The position numbers were made by a program, and so were the translations under genes. The notes under the pieces were generated by a model that worked only from the letters and a program-made list of their open reading frames with translations, made no database searches and was not told the DNA's origin. From Owenia fusiformis (Eukaryota; Annelida; Polychaeta; Sabellida; Oweniidae), in contig CAIIXF020000004.1 of NCBI GenBank assembly GCA_903813345.2, positions 11,195,196-11,259,195 on the forward strand: a stretch of DNA of 64,000 nucleotides. Reading direction: 5' to 3'. Of the stretch, positions 50,301 through 62,745 are shown in pieces. Every line of letters begins with the position of its first letter. The stretch's first letter is position 1.

Positions 50301-51330
50301 ATGCTTTCCACGAATCTGAGAAACCAGGAACTACGTCATCGGGAAATCCCTACAATATGCAAAGCTGATATATACCTTATTGTCAGATGTCCCTCAACGA
50401 TACAAAAACATGATGAATAAGTACCCATGTGGGATCTATAATAGTTTATTTGATGTCGAAACCATGCAATACCTAAATACAAGAAAACTAACCATTTTTA
50501 TATCAGGATTAAATATCAAACTTTCTCTGGTTTTCCAATATTCAGTGCCAATCCTGAAATAACAATAAATAGATAATAAGCAACACTAAAAATACTAATA
50601 TTCAGTCCATAAGCATAATATGATAGCTCATTGTGTTACCACGATCCTGTAATTCAGCGTTAAAGTTGGTTAAGATGCTGGTGGGTTCGATCCCCATTGG
50701 AGCGGATTGACATTTTTTCATAAGATCATGATTTTTTTTTGCATTAATAATTTATTTTCTTCCATTATGTACCTTGCAGCGTCCATGTTGACGTATGAAT
50801 GGACAACTGATCCAAGGCCATCTGTCTGCGCTGAGGATCTATCAACAAATCTGTTCTTCACGTCTTGCGGCAAAGCTAGGAAATCATTCGCTACTGACTC
50901 GGCATGCTTCACCTATTAAACGTGAATACACGAAGGAAACTAGGGGAAGGCACTAAAATACTATACACACCGCTAGCCGATAGCTGTTAGTTGCATTCGC
51001 GAATACAAGGCAAGACATAAAACCAACCAATATCAGTTCCGATAGCTCGAATATGATAATGCTTTCTAGACGTTTCACCCCGTGAACGTTTCACCCCTAG
51101 ACTGTTCACCCCTTAGACATTTCACCCCCTAGACATTTCACCCCCTGGACGTTTCACCAAAATAAACTGTGCTGTGTACTTACTTGACTCTCTTGAATCC
51201 CAGTGTTTCTAATGAACGCTACGCCACTATTTCTAATACTTTCCACTAATGAGTCAGCGCTCTCTTCTAGTGCAGATTGGCTAGTTTCACAACGCCCCAA
51301 ATCAACTATTGCAATAGGTGTCGCTGACAT
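47292..51330 (-). CDS. 2-oxoglutarate/Fe(II) oxygenase, isopenicillin N synthase-like, 3' end truncated by satellite
   Basis: Exons: 51330-51184, 50912-50773, 50553-50493, 50349-50236, 49697-49619, 49297-49206, 47817-47710, 47369-47292. Phases agree, except that a short stretch expected between 50236 and 49697 (about 10-20 residues) was not located. N-terminal block MSATPIAIVDLGRC and ALPQDVKNRF match the family DIOX_N region; DDVVPGF follows. The iron ligands are seen as HSD in RAHSDPGILSLLFQDN, followed by GGLQ, and a distal His in HHRVIVPTD. RQTLSYF corresponds to the RxS-type motif (RQSLPFF in isopenicillin N synthase). The frame then stops after FLL, 30-50 residues shorter than usual. 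Substrate unknown. It may be a pseudogene or a functional short form. Confidence 0.85.
49396..49567. mobile_element. 172-bp MITE with 5-bp target duplication
   Basis: AATTG flanks both ends (49391-49395, 49568-49572). Ends CAGGCCCGTAACCAGGA and the complement of CAGATCCGTAGCCAAGA. Internal runs of G and C near each end. Lies in the oxygenase intron between exons at 49619 and 49297. Confidence 0.8.
51068..51158. repeat. Minisatellite, 17-18 bp units
   Basis: Five units of the form CGTTTCACCCCCTAGA with small changes. Lies in the oxygenase first intron. Confidence 0.85.
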
Positions 51331-51905
51331 TGTCTATGTGTAGTAGAAAGTATTCAAGTTGCTTCTCCGGTTTACGATTAAGATATAAACTAATTTCATG
51401 AATCTACAAGTTTGGTGACCGCATGACAGTTCACCTTATATTTAAGTTTCATATGCGTATTTGTGATGGAGAAACGGGTGACTGGAGGCGGTTGTGAAAG
51501 CGTGATTTATCTTCATAGTCATTCCTTAAGGGCATTGACAACATACCGACAGCATACGAATAGATGTTTACATGATGTGTATGGATAATTTGAGAATCAT
51601 ATTATTTATATTACTTTTTCAAATATGTTTTTTTATATTCACAAACAGAAAGTGATAAATGTATATCATAGTGTAATGTATTTCCAATGATATTAAGTTA
51701 CTATTAGCTTAAAGGTGCACTTTGTCAAATTAGTTCGTAAAAATTAAACACATTTAGTTACATGATTTAACACATGCTACTTATCAAAGCTGGTACATTT
51801 AATTCATGAATAAATTTATCAAATTTTGTCATCATATTTGACCTTAAATTAATATGGGTTGAAAATAAGTTCACACAAGGATAAGGCAGCTTTATTCGTC
51901 CCTTC

Positions 51906-52877
51906 TCAGACTGTTGTAGAACTATTACTCATCGGGGTGCAAAATGCCCACTCGTTCAAGATGTAATCACGATGATATGTGTATTTGCACCATCTATAGG
52001 GGGCGCCCCGATTAAAGTCGCATAAGTGGTCATACTCCCGGGGACTACAACAATAGTCCCACGATGTACTATCTACGAAACACCAATAATAATTAAAATC
52101 CCCAGTATCACGGTGGAGTCCACACGGATGGTCGCTTCTACAGTTGTAGGGGACGTTGTCTTGCCTGTGTCCTGTCGTAACTGTACCTGCGTCGCCACAA
52201 AACTGCCACTCAGACCCCGATTCGCAATGGAGGAAATCTTCAGCGTGGTAGTCGCAAGCACCTGTGCAACAATAGTCCCAGTCGTCATCGAGGGTCGTGA
52301 AGCACCAGTAGTAGGCCTCTTCGTGAAACCCGCATCGGTGATCCGGTCTACACAGCGAGTTCCCAGCAGTGGTTGCATTCGCCATTACTTCGCTGCATAG
52401 AAATCCCCTGAAACGGGAATCTTTGCAAATCCCTTCCAGCTGCGGGGCCACATATTCACTGCGCTCGGACTCGAATTCAGATGTCAACTCCATTGGCTTG
52501 AATTCTGTCTCGAATTCAACTGCATTTTGTCGCGGAACACTAATAGGGTTGGCGCTGCAATCCGTATAACATGTATTGATTTGATTTGCGATATCATCAC
52601 GTTCCCGTAAATGTTCACACCATGTTCCCGCCTCCTGCAGGAAAGTATCTTCAAAACACTGCCCGATGTCACTTTCCGGGAAGCAATTGTCAATAAGAGT
52701 GTTCATAAAATACGCCTTGTGGCTGTCAACTTCAGGCTCGCTAATGCAGCCAAAAATGTCATTTCCGAGGCACTTTAAAACGCAACTTTGAAGCGTAGAC
52801 GTATCTGAATTTGAGGCATGGCTATCCGTCTTTCCCAGATATACGAAAAGACCGAGTATTGCAAACTGTCGAAACAT
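51906..52877 (-). CDS. Secreted cysteine-rich protein with two kringle/FN2-like modules
   Basis: 323 residues in one exon. The ATG at 52877 (MFRQFAILGLFVYLG) is chosen: it opens a typical signal peptide, and TTTGTTTGCAG ends three bases before it, so a 5' UTR intron probably lies upstream. After the signal comes an eight-or-more-Cys N-terminal segment (CVLKCLGNDIFGC to CYTDC), an acidic linker, then two repeats. Each has C-x4-C-G-x-H, YYWCF, WDYCC, and a following Cys-rich tail ending in EWxFC. The WCF-x-WDYC core resembles kringle and fibronectin type II signatures, but with an extra Cys (YCC). Function unknown. No introns within the coding part, unlike the neighbours. Confidence 0.85.
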   Translation of the reverse strand: MFRQFAILGLFVYLGKTDSHASNSDTSTLQSCVLKCLGNDIFGCISEPEVDSHKAYFMNTLIDNCFPESDIGQCFEDTFLQEAGTWCEHLRERDDIANQINTCYTDCSANPISVPRQNAVEFETEFKPMELTSEFESERSEYVAPQLEGICKDSRFRGFLCSEVMANATTAGNSLCRPDHRCGFHEEAYYWCFTTLDDDWDYCCTGACDYHAEDFLHCESGSEWQFCGDAGTVTTGHRQDNVPYNCRSDHPCGLHRDTGDFNYYWCFVDSTSWDYCCSPREYDHLCDFNRGAPYRWCKYTYHRDYILNEWAFCTPMSNSSTTV

Positions 52878-53099
52878 TTTCTGCAAACAAAATATACGAC
52901 CTATAAGGAAAATACTATAAACAGACTGGGCGTATCGAACCCCATTTTTGTTAATTTTGACAACCTACGATACTCATTTTATATATGTTGCAAACTAAAA
53001 AAAATCAAATCTATCTTGGATCACATTCTCATAAAAATATCAAAAATCCACAAATATGTCATAATTCTGTTCTATTAAAAACAATTACTTACCATTTGC

Positions 53100-55130
53100 T
53101 ACTAGTTTCCCTTTAGACATTAAGAATTAAATATTCTGCAATTATTTTATAAGAATGACGTAAGGGGAACTAAGCATATTGAAATGACATTTTTGATCGA
53201 TTAATTTGTTATTGTTACCAAAAGACGTCTGAATTAATAAAAATACATGCAATTGTGTTTTTCTTCACGGATTGGTACTTGCAGTGTTTGTTAAAGAATA
53301 TAGAAAAACAGCAAGGACTCTATCGAATGGGGCTCATTTTATTGGACAATCGAGCCCTATGTAAACTTCAAGTCATATAGTTACATTAGTGCTTTATGGG
53401 AATCACTATAGAATCACGTGTGTGAGAGCGCCTGGATGAGGTGACATGGTGCAAGTCCAAAAGTACAACGCCATACCCTCAATTCTTTATCTCGACTAAG
53501 TGGTCTGCCTGAATAAAGTCAAAATGACATTTTCACCTGCATTTATTCATATGGGTTTCTTATGGATCGGCTAGTTTGACGTTTGATGTTTTCGAAATAT
53601 TAGAGAGGTTAAGATAGAAGTTTTTAAAAATAATAGTACGTGAAAGTGTAGAATTATAGTTCTCTATGTGAAAGTGTAGAATTATAGTTCTCTATGGATT
53701 TGTTCTCCTGATTGTACTGTTTATTTGGCTGATTGAGTACAAAGGTATCCGGGAAATAATTGTAATTTGGTCCCTGGAAAAAGTAGTCCCGGGGATTGAA
53801 AGCTCACGTACAGGTTCTCTTAAAAACGTGTAACTTAACATCCATAATCGAAAACGTTATCTATATATGTTTGTTGAAAAAATATTTCGGAAACTGTTTA
53901 ACTTATTAGTTTAAGCTATTCAAAGCGACACTTTTATGTCTGCTTCGATGTGATTAAATCAAAATAATATTGAATCTCTTATGATTATTCATTCAAATCT
54001 ACACGCGCTCCTCTGTGTACCGTATTAAAACCACTAGGCAAAATTAATACGGAATTTTATACAACTTCTTGAGTTGAGAAACGGTTAAGATAAGCGTAAA
54101 AATACACCTCTGCCTATTCTTATTCGTATGTTTCTCACGAATGCCTTTTGTAAAATGTCCATGAAAAGCCATCAGCCTAAAAATGTGATCTAACCAGTTG
54201 GCCGGTATTTTAGTTGTCAAATATTTCATTCATTACAAGAAATGGCGCTATTTTGAATAGAGCAGCCATATTGAAAATTCCTTCTTGAGCAGAGGTTCTA
54301 TATCCATTACATATTTAAGCGTCCGCCCATAAAATTTGAACCCAACCGATATTCAAATTATCGCCCGTAGAGACGTACGGACGAACGGATTGAGGGCAAA
54401 CTCATATGAATATGAATAGTCATACGTGCTTCCCATTAGCTGTCACCTCTCGCTTCAAACCCGGTCGCTGACCTAAATAACGGGCTAATCTGCCTATTTA
54501 GCAGCATGTAACAATTAGGTATGTTCTGTTTGCCAATGGTCCTTTTCCATATGCCTTTTAAATCTCGTTAAATTCTCGTTTAAATGAGGTTTTTGGAGAT
54601 CTGCACTTTTAAGCATTAAAGACTAACATTTCCTTAACTATTTGATGGCATATTTGAATTCAATGTGTAATTTTCTATCTATTGATTTTCAAGTTGTCTG
54701 AAAAAGGTCGGGCTAAATCCCCATTGACACAATGCTGAAAAACCTTTAAAAGTTCAGTAACTCATATAAGGGATCTCAATTGTAATGTGAAATCACAATC
54801 CACATGTAAATAAGTTAATATATATAGTTACATTCTAGTGGTTTTTAAGTAGATCCTAATGGAATTGCTTGTTAGATCAAGAAATTCTGGCAATACATTT
54901 ACATGTATTCTAGCCCTACCAACACCCGCGATGCCATCTATTTTTCTATTTATATAGAAAATGGTCAATTCGACCGAGCGGCTTTATTATCCCATCGAAC
55001 GAACTGACAGAAGACAACACAAGAACATCAGTAAGGGGAAGGGGAGAGTTTTCCGGCCGGATCAAAACGTTTAACCCACCTATGCGCAGTCTCAAGTCTG
55101 TAGACTCTGAAGAAAGATAATTAACATCAC
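53100..55130. other. Non-coding stretch
   Basis: AT-rich with a short direct repeat at 53637-53694 (GTGAAAGTGTAGAATTATAG twice). No exon or mobile element borders recognised. Confidence 0.5.
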
Positions 55131-55191
55131 AATCAAATCAAGACAAAGAAAGAAGACAACGAATGAAAACACTAATGCAGCAACAACAAAG

Positions 55192-55228
55192 GACGTCCGT
55201 TCGTCCGTCCGTCCGTCCGTCCGTCTGT
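55192..55228. repeat. GTCC microsatellite
   Basis: About eight GTCC units with small interruptions. Tetranucleotide tracts of this kind are common in marine invertebrate genomes. Confidence 0.9.
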
Positions 55229-55885
55229 TCGGGCGATAACTCAAATACCACTGGCCTGATTTGTTTAACATGGGATCTGCCGTTTTTGTTAAATTTCATG
55301 AAATTCAACAATTTTGACCCAATGTAATGGAGATATAACATTGAAATGTTGCGCAAATATGGGGGTTAACATGTAAACATATGTTAACATGTAAACCTTG
55401 TACTGAATTTTTACACAAATGAGGCCATATGTTTTTTTCTTAAAAATGATGGTATATATTCCATCTACTTGAAGGTTGTTGTCTGTGTATCGTTTAGATT
55501 GGTTGGCTTGATATACACCAAAGTTAGTTGACATACATCGTCTTCAGTCAAAATGTCCTCAAGAGAGTCCACTACGATTTAGATGTGACCCTCTGTCTCC
55601 ATATAGGGAGCACTGCGTGATTGCACTTCACTCATACAGTTCCCTTTGCTTTAAGCAATTTATTACCAAATGTCATTTTCCCACCTACTGAATGTGACTT
55701 ATATTTCTTCTGCACAATGTTGAGCTGGATTTTTTAAATATGAACATTGGTAGGATTAGCCAATGAACTGTGATAAAATATAAATATTATTCATTGTCAA
55801 AAATGAAACCTGTCACATGAGGATTAAATGATTGTACAACAATCATCTCATTTTTGCGAGTACATTTATATGAATGTAAATAATG

Positions 55886-55968
55886 TTATTTCCTAATTAA
55901 ACAGTCTTCACCACAAACCACACAACATAATATCACATATATTATAGGATTAAATTGGAGCCAGCAGC
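55886..55968 (+). repeat. 83-bp direct repeat, left copy
   Basis: Identical base for base to 61575-61657, from TTATTTCCTAATTAAACAG to GGAGCCAGCAGC. Flanks differ on both sides. It stands left of the Kolobok-like element. Confidence 0.9.
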
Positions 55969-58898
55969 CCGCGTTTATTGGAAAAGCGTTAAGTACATCC
56001 GGTACAAAGAATGAGTGAAAAAATGAAAAAATGAAGCCAGTTCGCGATGCATCCAGGTACCTATGACGGCCACGATGCCAATGTCATAGCGGCCACGATG
56101 CCGATGGCATTAATGCCAGAAACCTCTTAGGTTCAAATATACCCAACATCCGTCCTCGGCTCTCAACCTCGCTGCTGATTTACGATGTTAACTGCCTTCA
56201 AGACATCAATAAGGCACCGTATAATTAAAACATCTAAATACAACAACCCAAAACCAATGACCAACTGTCATTAAAGGGAATGCGAAGTTTTGTCCCTTAA
56301 ACTTGATAATAAGTTAGAATAAAGATACATCTTTCAATCCAACTTAGTTTTATTGTTCTATCATTATCCCCTTAATTGTTATTGAGCCCCGGGTTTTGCA
56401 TATGAACTGGACCATGGAGCTGCCATTTCAACCGTAAAGTGGTTCTTTACGACATTGTTATGACGTCATTGATGCCAGATTGATGCCTTGGCATTCCAAA
56501 AGTTTTGTGGCGCCATTTTTGAATCAAAAAATGAATGCCGAGTTGTTGCCATTCCAAAACCAAAGAAATCATTTCAAAGGAACTAAAAGAATACGTATAT
56601 ACCACCCATAATAAAGAACGATTTCAATAGAATATTAACGGCGGCATTTTCGGAATTGCTTTTTACTTATCTAGACATGAAATGCAGGTTAGATTTATTC
56701 TTTTGGCCTATTTACACTTGAAACAATCTGGGATTCATGACTTTTTAACTTTTTTAGGTCTAGCGCTAAATGCGAACAGAGAATGCTAATTCTATCAGGC
56801 GAATGCAAACTATTTGAATAAAACATAATAAAATTAATTCAACCAACCCATCTTGAATTTCCAAGAATGCAATCTCGGTGATGGTTTAATTTGCTAATCT
56901 CATTACAGAAATGCGTGTTCGTACTTTAATATTCATTGCATTTATGTTTATCTTTAACACAGGTATTCAAAGAAATTAAAATTTTAAAATTAAATTTTAA
57001 AACCGTATTCAATTAGTATCATGGATTCTTAGCCTCACGTCACATTTTTACGGGGACCGTACGGTCTATAATTTCTGTGGTAAGTAGGATTTCTACGGTT
57101 GCCTAATTAAGTATTTCTGCAGTCAGATAATTTAGCAGTCACATTTGCTAAGATAGCCGTACGGCGTATCTTGATTATGAAGAAAAACTACGATTCCCGT
57201 ACGGCTGATAAATGATGACGCACGATCAGCCTAGGGTGGCCCTACGACGTGCGCAGTTTTTTTTGAAGGCATCCACAAGTGGTTCTATGGTTTGGAAAGG
57301 TCAATTGTAACCTATGAAATCCAAGTGCAGCCGCTAGTCGACCGTGGACCCGACGTACGGCCGTCGTGGGACCTACGGTTTGGCTGCTGCTTGTTGATAT
57401 CTACGGTGACCACAGAGAAGAAAATTAGAAAAAGTTATAACTCCGACTCTACGCCTTGTAAAAACTGGATATGTCGTGTACGTAGACAGCAAGGCGACCT
57501 TAAGTCGACTGTAGTTTTCCTATGTTTGCCGCAGAAATTTACTGATTTCAGGGAAATACGATCGACGTGTGGTCGCATTGAGCAAATGTGACGAAGCTTT
57601 TAAAGTTCCACTTATTTTCCGATATAGAAAAACAAAAGGTTGTATGCCATTAAAGTGAAAATCATTATTTCGAAAATACTGTAGAACTGTACTTACCACG
57701 GATGTTATATAATTAAATTCGAGCTCGAAATCAGGAATTGTTTTTAACAAAAAATAAATACATAATAAAATAAATATTAAACTATTGGCGTACTATCAAT
57801 ACGGCAATTGCCTTATCGTCGTTGAAATGAAATATCATACTACAATCGACCCCATCGTCTCCCCGCATCACTGAATGTTATGAGCCTTCTCTTGTCATGA
57901 TCCAAGGTAAAATACCATTGAATTTTGAAAAGCTTTTTTGTCATATCGAATGTCGCTACGGTGATATGATGATTGAAATTGGTCGTTTAACAACTGAGAA
58001 AAATTAAACATTACGTATTATTCTTTGAAAATATGACAGTGGCATGTCCTTAATTTGTAAAGCTATTGCCAATCTTAATATTTAGGAGATTGACATTTAC
58101 ATACGTATCATTTAGACGACATCGATTTTTCGTTTTTTTGTTTGCGTTTTTCATCAGAATTTAAATGGCTAAACACTTTAGGGAGTTACTGTTTCATTGG
58201 ATTACTTCTTTTTGTTTTATTTCTTTCATTCTCCAATATGCACCTATTCATATTTGAATCAAATACTACAGATTGAGAAAATCTACCATTTATGATAAGG
58301 TAAGAAAGCAATTGCGGCAGTATGCCTATTTGCCGACGTATACCTAAGGTTAATAATGATGTGCCGTAAATGCTCATCAACGCATTAATGAACATTAGCA
58401 TAGATTTTGATATTTTAAATGGTATGTCGTGTATTTACATAAATATGGTAAATGCAACTATTTGTTGGATGCGTTCAGCCGATGATATAACTTACTTATT
58501 TTTACCTTACACATTAGCCACATTAATCTTAGTTAAATAAATCCCCATTGATGCACAGTAATGCATTTATGTGTAAATGCCATTTTGTATATCTTAATGC
58601 ATTTACCTCATTTATTGGTTAAATATACAAGAAAGCATTTACAGGATTTGAACAGATTTATCCTTTTTGACCCAGTGTTATCATTATATAAAATAATTCT
58701 AGTGGATATTTTTCAAGTGGAATATAATGCGATGACTTCCGAAACGCGCAGCCGATATCTCATAAGTTTAGTGATTTTTCTACCTAGCCTATACTATATA
58801 ACATTGGAGAAAATATACAAACATTTGAAAAAATACATTGGAACAATTCAATTAATATGAAGAATATATTGAAACAACCTTTCCAAATATATATACAG

Positions 58899-59038
58899 AA
58901 TATCACATCATTTTGAGTGATATCATTTTTATCGCCGAGTTGATATCAAATATCAACACGAGTGAGCGAAGCGAATGAGTGTTGCTATTTGATATCTACG
59001 AGGCGATAAAATGATATCACGAGAAATTATGTGATATT
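58899..59038. repeat. Hairpin element with GAGCGAAGCGAA loop (1)
   Basis: Arms AATATCACAT and ATGTGATATT at the ends, ATGATATC/GATATCAT and TTGATATCAAATA pairs inside, centre GAGTGAGCGAAGCGAATGAG. 140 bp. Confidence 0.8.
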
Positions 59039-59407
59039 GGGTTTATCCCATGATTACAATCAACCTGTCATTTTCTGATCCAATTTCCAGTATATGGCAG
59101 ACAATATAAACTAGAAATTAGAATATCAGTTGATCGTAATTCAATACACCAATGAAACTTAAAGAGAATAAATTAACGGACCTATTTTCTCAAAAGAGAA
59201 TACATTATCTGACCTAATTTCCAACAATATTGTGGCGCGAAATGCAAATGTGATATCACACGGATATGCGTGAGATAAACGATATCACACGCATATGAGT
59301 TTGATAAACGATTTTCTGGAAAATATCACACGGATTTCAATAATATCAGAAATATCAATAGCTGTTATTGTACAGATAACACATTAATCGTGGGATAAAT
59401 AGAGGAT

Positions 59408-59541
59408 ATCCTATGATTTATGAGTGATATGATTTTTATTCACGAATGGATATGATATCTGCACGAGCGAGCGTAGCGAGAGAGTGCAGATATCAATATC
59501 CATGAGTGGATTAAAATCATATCACGAGTAAATCATAGGAT
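59408..59541. repeat. Hairpin element with GAGCGTAGCGAG loop (2)
   Basis: Arms ATCCTATGATTTA and TAAATCATAGGAT, inner ATCTGCAC against GTGCAGAT, centre GAGCGAGCGTAGCGAGAGAG. 134 bp. Confidence 0.8.
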
Positions 59542-60710
59542 GTTCTTTTTATTCCATAGTTAAAGTCATCATCAGAATTGTCGGAAATTAAATTATTTAA
59601 TTCGAATTTTCCAAACGATCCGGCGATGTTGACACTTAGCCTCGTTTTGAGTCTAAAGTAGCAAAAATCCATTAACCATCGCATACGACGTCGTATGTCA
59701 TGGCTAAAAAACCGTATGCTATGGTTAAGTGAAAATTTGTCAAAAATATCATATTTTACCACTGATTACAAAAATACCGTTTTTATTTTCACATGTTATC
59801 CAATGAATATCATGCTAACTATGGAATAAAATATGATATGGACATGAACATGCGGCAACAATGTTAAGCGGACAGAAATAGTTTTAAAATATCAGTGAAA
59901 TATGTTCCATTTCTGCGATCCGAGTATGACGTGATTATATAGCGACATTTCCCAGGCATCAATTTTAAGGCATCAATGACGTCATTGATACATAACAATG
60001 GCGGCATCCGCAGCGATCCAGATATGGGTACTTTGAACTTGAATTATATGTTAGTTCAAACACGATATGTCCCATGAGTGAGCTGAAGTGATAGATGATG
60101 ATTATAAGTAGTCAGCGTGTAAATTAGAACATGAAACTTCGCATTCCCTTTAAAGCCATTGTGGCTACACGTTTGTTAACACGTCAAAGATCTCAAATAA
60201 ATTCACAAATTTCGGAATAAACCAAATTCTAAATTGTGACTGTATCTGTCAACTTGCACTATAAAAAACTTGTATAAGGACCATACACGTATATAGTGCC
60301 TTCTAGCACTATGCAAAATCTGTGAGTAATATACCTCACTATCTAATACAGTAATCACAAACTGTCATCAATACATATTAACAATAATCTAAATAACTGT
60401 CTACAGACTTGCACTGTAACCATATCATTGTCTCTTGGCAAAAAACGTAACTGAAATGAAACTTACTTCTTTAACAGACTGTCGTAATATGCGACATTGT
60501 TGGTCACAATAGACAAAAATTCCGTGATTATCACAATACACGAACGAACGTATACAAAAATCCTACGACCTTTTGTGATGAAAAATATAAAATCTGGAAA
60601 GCACCATGCTTTGCAAACCCTTATACCAACTGGTCTCGTATTGCAACAAAAGCAAAAGTACAACTCTTGGAAACGTTGTAAAATCTAAATACTATAAAAA
60701 CTGTTTAATA

Positions 60711-60835
60711 TAAAATGCAATTAGCTGACAAGCACTTCTCTTAATGTGTTTGTCACATTAATATAAAACAACTACTGTAAATGTTGTTGATGAACACAAC
60801 TATCATCTTAAAATACCAAGACTTGATGCCCTTCT
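60711..60835 (+). repeat. Dispersed repeat, copy 1
   Basis: AATGCAATTAGCTGAC followed by a GTGTTTGT hairpin-like segment and ACTATCATCTTAAAA. It recurs at 62628-62745. Confidence 0.7.
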
Positions 60836-61574
60836 GGAAATAGATATTACATATATCTAAAAATATAAAGGACTTTCGAATATAATCAATATCTTAAAAA
60901 GCAAAACTTTGTGCCTTCCTCGAAACAATATGACAGAAACGCACTTAAATACATGTTTATTCGCTAAGATACAATGCGCTGTCAGTAAAAATTAAACCAT
61001 GCCTTGAGATTCAGATTTATATGCAAATTACATAATTGCTTCAAAGAAACCTAATATCTAATTGTTTTATTTAACATCCTATATTATGCAATGCATTGTA
61101 ATAATTGCAGAAAAATATACTTCCCAAGATAGTAATAAATGGGAACAGGTTACATCAACTTCAGAACACATATACTTAATTCAAAAACGTTGATTTGGTC
61201 AAAAGCACTTACAAGAAAGTGTTCACTAACTTCAATATGAAAAACGTTAGTTTATCGACCTGACACCGTTAAAACCCAGATCAAAATCTTTGTGACTTCG
61301 AAAGGGAAAAAGGTATGCCTCCTCGAACAATAAAACTAAATTTTCGAATCCGTTGTATGACAACTTACAACATAAACTAAAACTGTGTATATACGCTTCG
61401 GTTGCTGCTCGCAGAATAACACGATCATATCGTGCATCTACTAACATAACCTACTCATGATCACATCATGTTATCCAATCAGTTGAAATCGCGTTCGATT
61501 TCACTAACGTTACGACGTTATATCAACCGGAAATAAAATAATTCAACTCTAATTTCAAACGTGTTGAATTTTAA

Positions 61575-61657
61575 TTATTTCCTAATTAAACAGTCTTCAC
61601 CACAAACCACACAACATAATATCACATATATTATAGGATTAAATTGGAGCCAGCAGC
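61575..61657 (+). repeat. 83-bp direct repeat, right copy
   Basis: Identical to 55886-55968, 5.7 kb away, same orientation. Could be two ends of a decayed retroelement, a short dispersed repeat, or a recent duplication. Confidence 0.9.
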
Positions 61658-61786
61658 TACGCCAGAACCTTCTAAAAAACGGGCAAACTAGTGACCAAAG
61701 CTCGAAATGTCTCTTCTTTGAGACTTCCAACAAAGGTAGTCTTCCTTGAATCAGTCCAAGGCATCATATCTGTATCACACGTACAT

Positions 61787-62105
61787 GTATCTGTCTTATA
61801 TGGATCTCAATCCAACAAAGTAGTCTTCTTTTAATCAGCTCAAAGCATCTAATCTATATCACGCTGGTATCTATCTTATATGGACAAAATGTGGCCCAGT
61901 GTTCACATAGGCTTGTGTCCATACCTTACTTTTGGTTGTATTTGTTGTATCTATCTTATATGGATCTCAATCCAACAAAGTAGTCTTCTTTGAATCAGTC
62001 CAAAGCATCTTATTTATATCAGACTTGTATCTATCTTATAAGGACAACTTGTGTTCCAATGTTCATTTAGGCGTGTGTCCATACCCTACTATGGTTTGTA
62101 TTTCC
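61787..62105. repeat. 160-bp tandem duplication
   Basis: Two units, each starting CTTATATGGATCTCAATCCA and containing AAAGTAGTCTTCTTT and TGTCCATACC. Confidence 0.8.
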
Positions 62106-62239
62106 TGAAATTACACAGAAATAGCATTAAAAACATGTAAATATCGCATTGTCGCTCCAAGCGACTAACCCCTTTTTGAGGTTGCTAAATTGTACCTGCG
62201 TTCGACGCATTATACAAAACCGTCAACCCACGATACAAG

Positions 62240-62640
62240 TAGACTTAAAGTCTTTTACGTCAGAGTTCGAACTGTACTGCATCAGAACAACTGCTCGACG
62301 TAATGGCTATAATGCCAAACATGATAACATTTTTTACGTCGGAGTTCCAACTGTACTTCAACAGAACAACTATTCGACGTACTGGTAATAATGCCAAACA
62401 TGACAACAATTTTTCGTCTGAGTTCCAACTGTACTTCAACAGAACAACTATTCGACGTACTGGTAATTATGCCATACATGATAACACTTTTTATGTCGGA
62501 GTTCCAACTGTACTTCAACAGAACAACTATTTGACATACTGGTAATAATGCCAAACATGATAACAATTTTCATGTCGGAATGTCAACTGAACTTTAACAG
62601 AACAACTGCTCAACGTAATGCCAAACACGTTCAATATAGA
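62240..62640. repeat. 77-bp tandem repeat, about five units
   Basis: Units contain CAACTGTACTTCAACAGAAC and ATGCCAAACATGATAACA. A decayed further unit lies at 62740-62860. Overlapping open frames on both strands are repeat translations. Confidence 0.85.
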
Positions 62641-62745
62641 ATGCAATTAGCTGACGAACACTTCTCTAAGGTGTTTGTTACACTAATATTGTAAATGTTG
62701 CTAGGAACACAGCTATCATCTTAAAACCATATTAACTACTATTCG
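62628..62745 (+). repeat. Dispersed repeat, copy 2
   Basis: Imperfect copy of 60711-60835, following the 77-bp array. Confidence 0.7.

Larger units (their letters stand above)
56271..60153. mobile_element. Kolobok-like DNA transposon, 3.9 kb
   Basis: Begins TTAAAGGGAATGCGAAGTTT and ends with its exact complement, so TTAA target plus 16 matching TIR bases starting AGGG. TTAA targets with AGGG-type ends fit the Kolobok superfamily. Subterminal ATGACGTCATTGAT recurs near both ends (about 56460 and 59970). No transposase was recognised, so it is a non-autonomous or decayed copy. At 57050-57440 it holds a locally CpG-rich stretch with repeated GTACGG. Two hairpins are nested inside. Confidence 0.75.

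Noticed and set aside
50655-50705. GGGTTCGATCCCC, a T-arm-like motif
   Set aside because: No acceptor-stem pairing or anticodon arm at the right distance; not a tRNA gene.
57292-57591. 99-codon open frame in the Kolobok-like element
   Set aside because: It lies in a GTACGG-rich repetitive stretch and lacks any recognisable domain.
62282-62566. Open frames on both strands with repeated QLYFNRTTIRR
   Set aside because: They are translations of the 77-bp tandem repeat.
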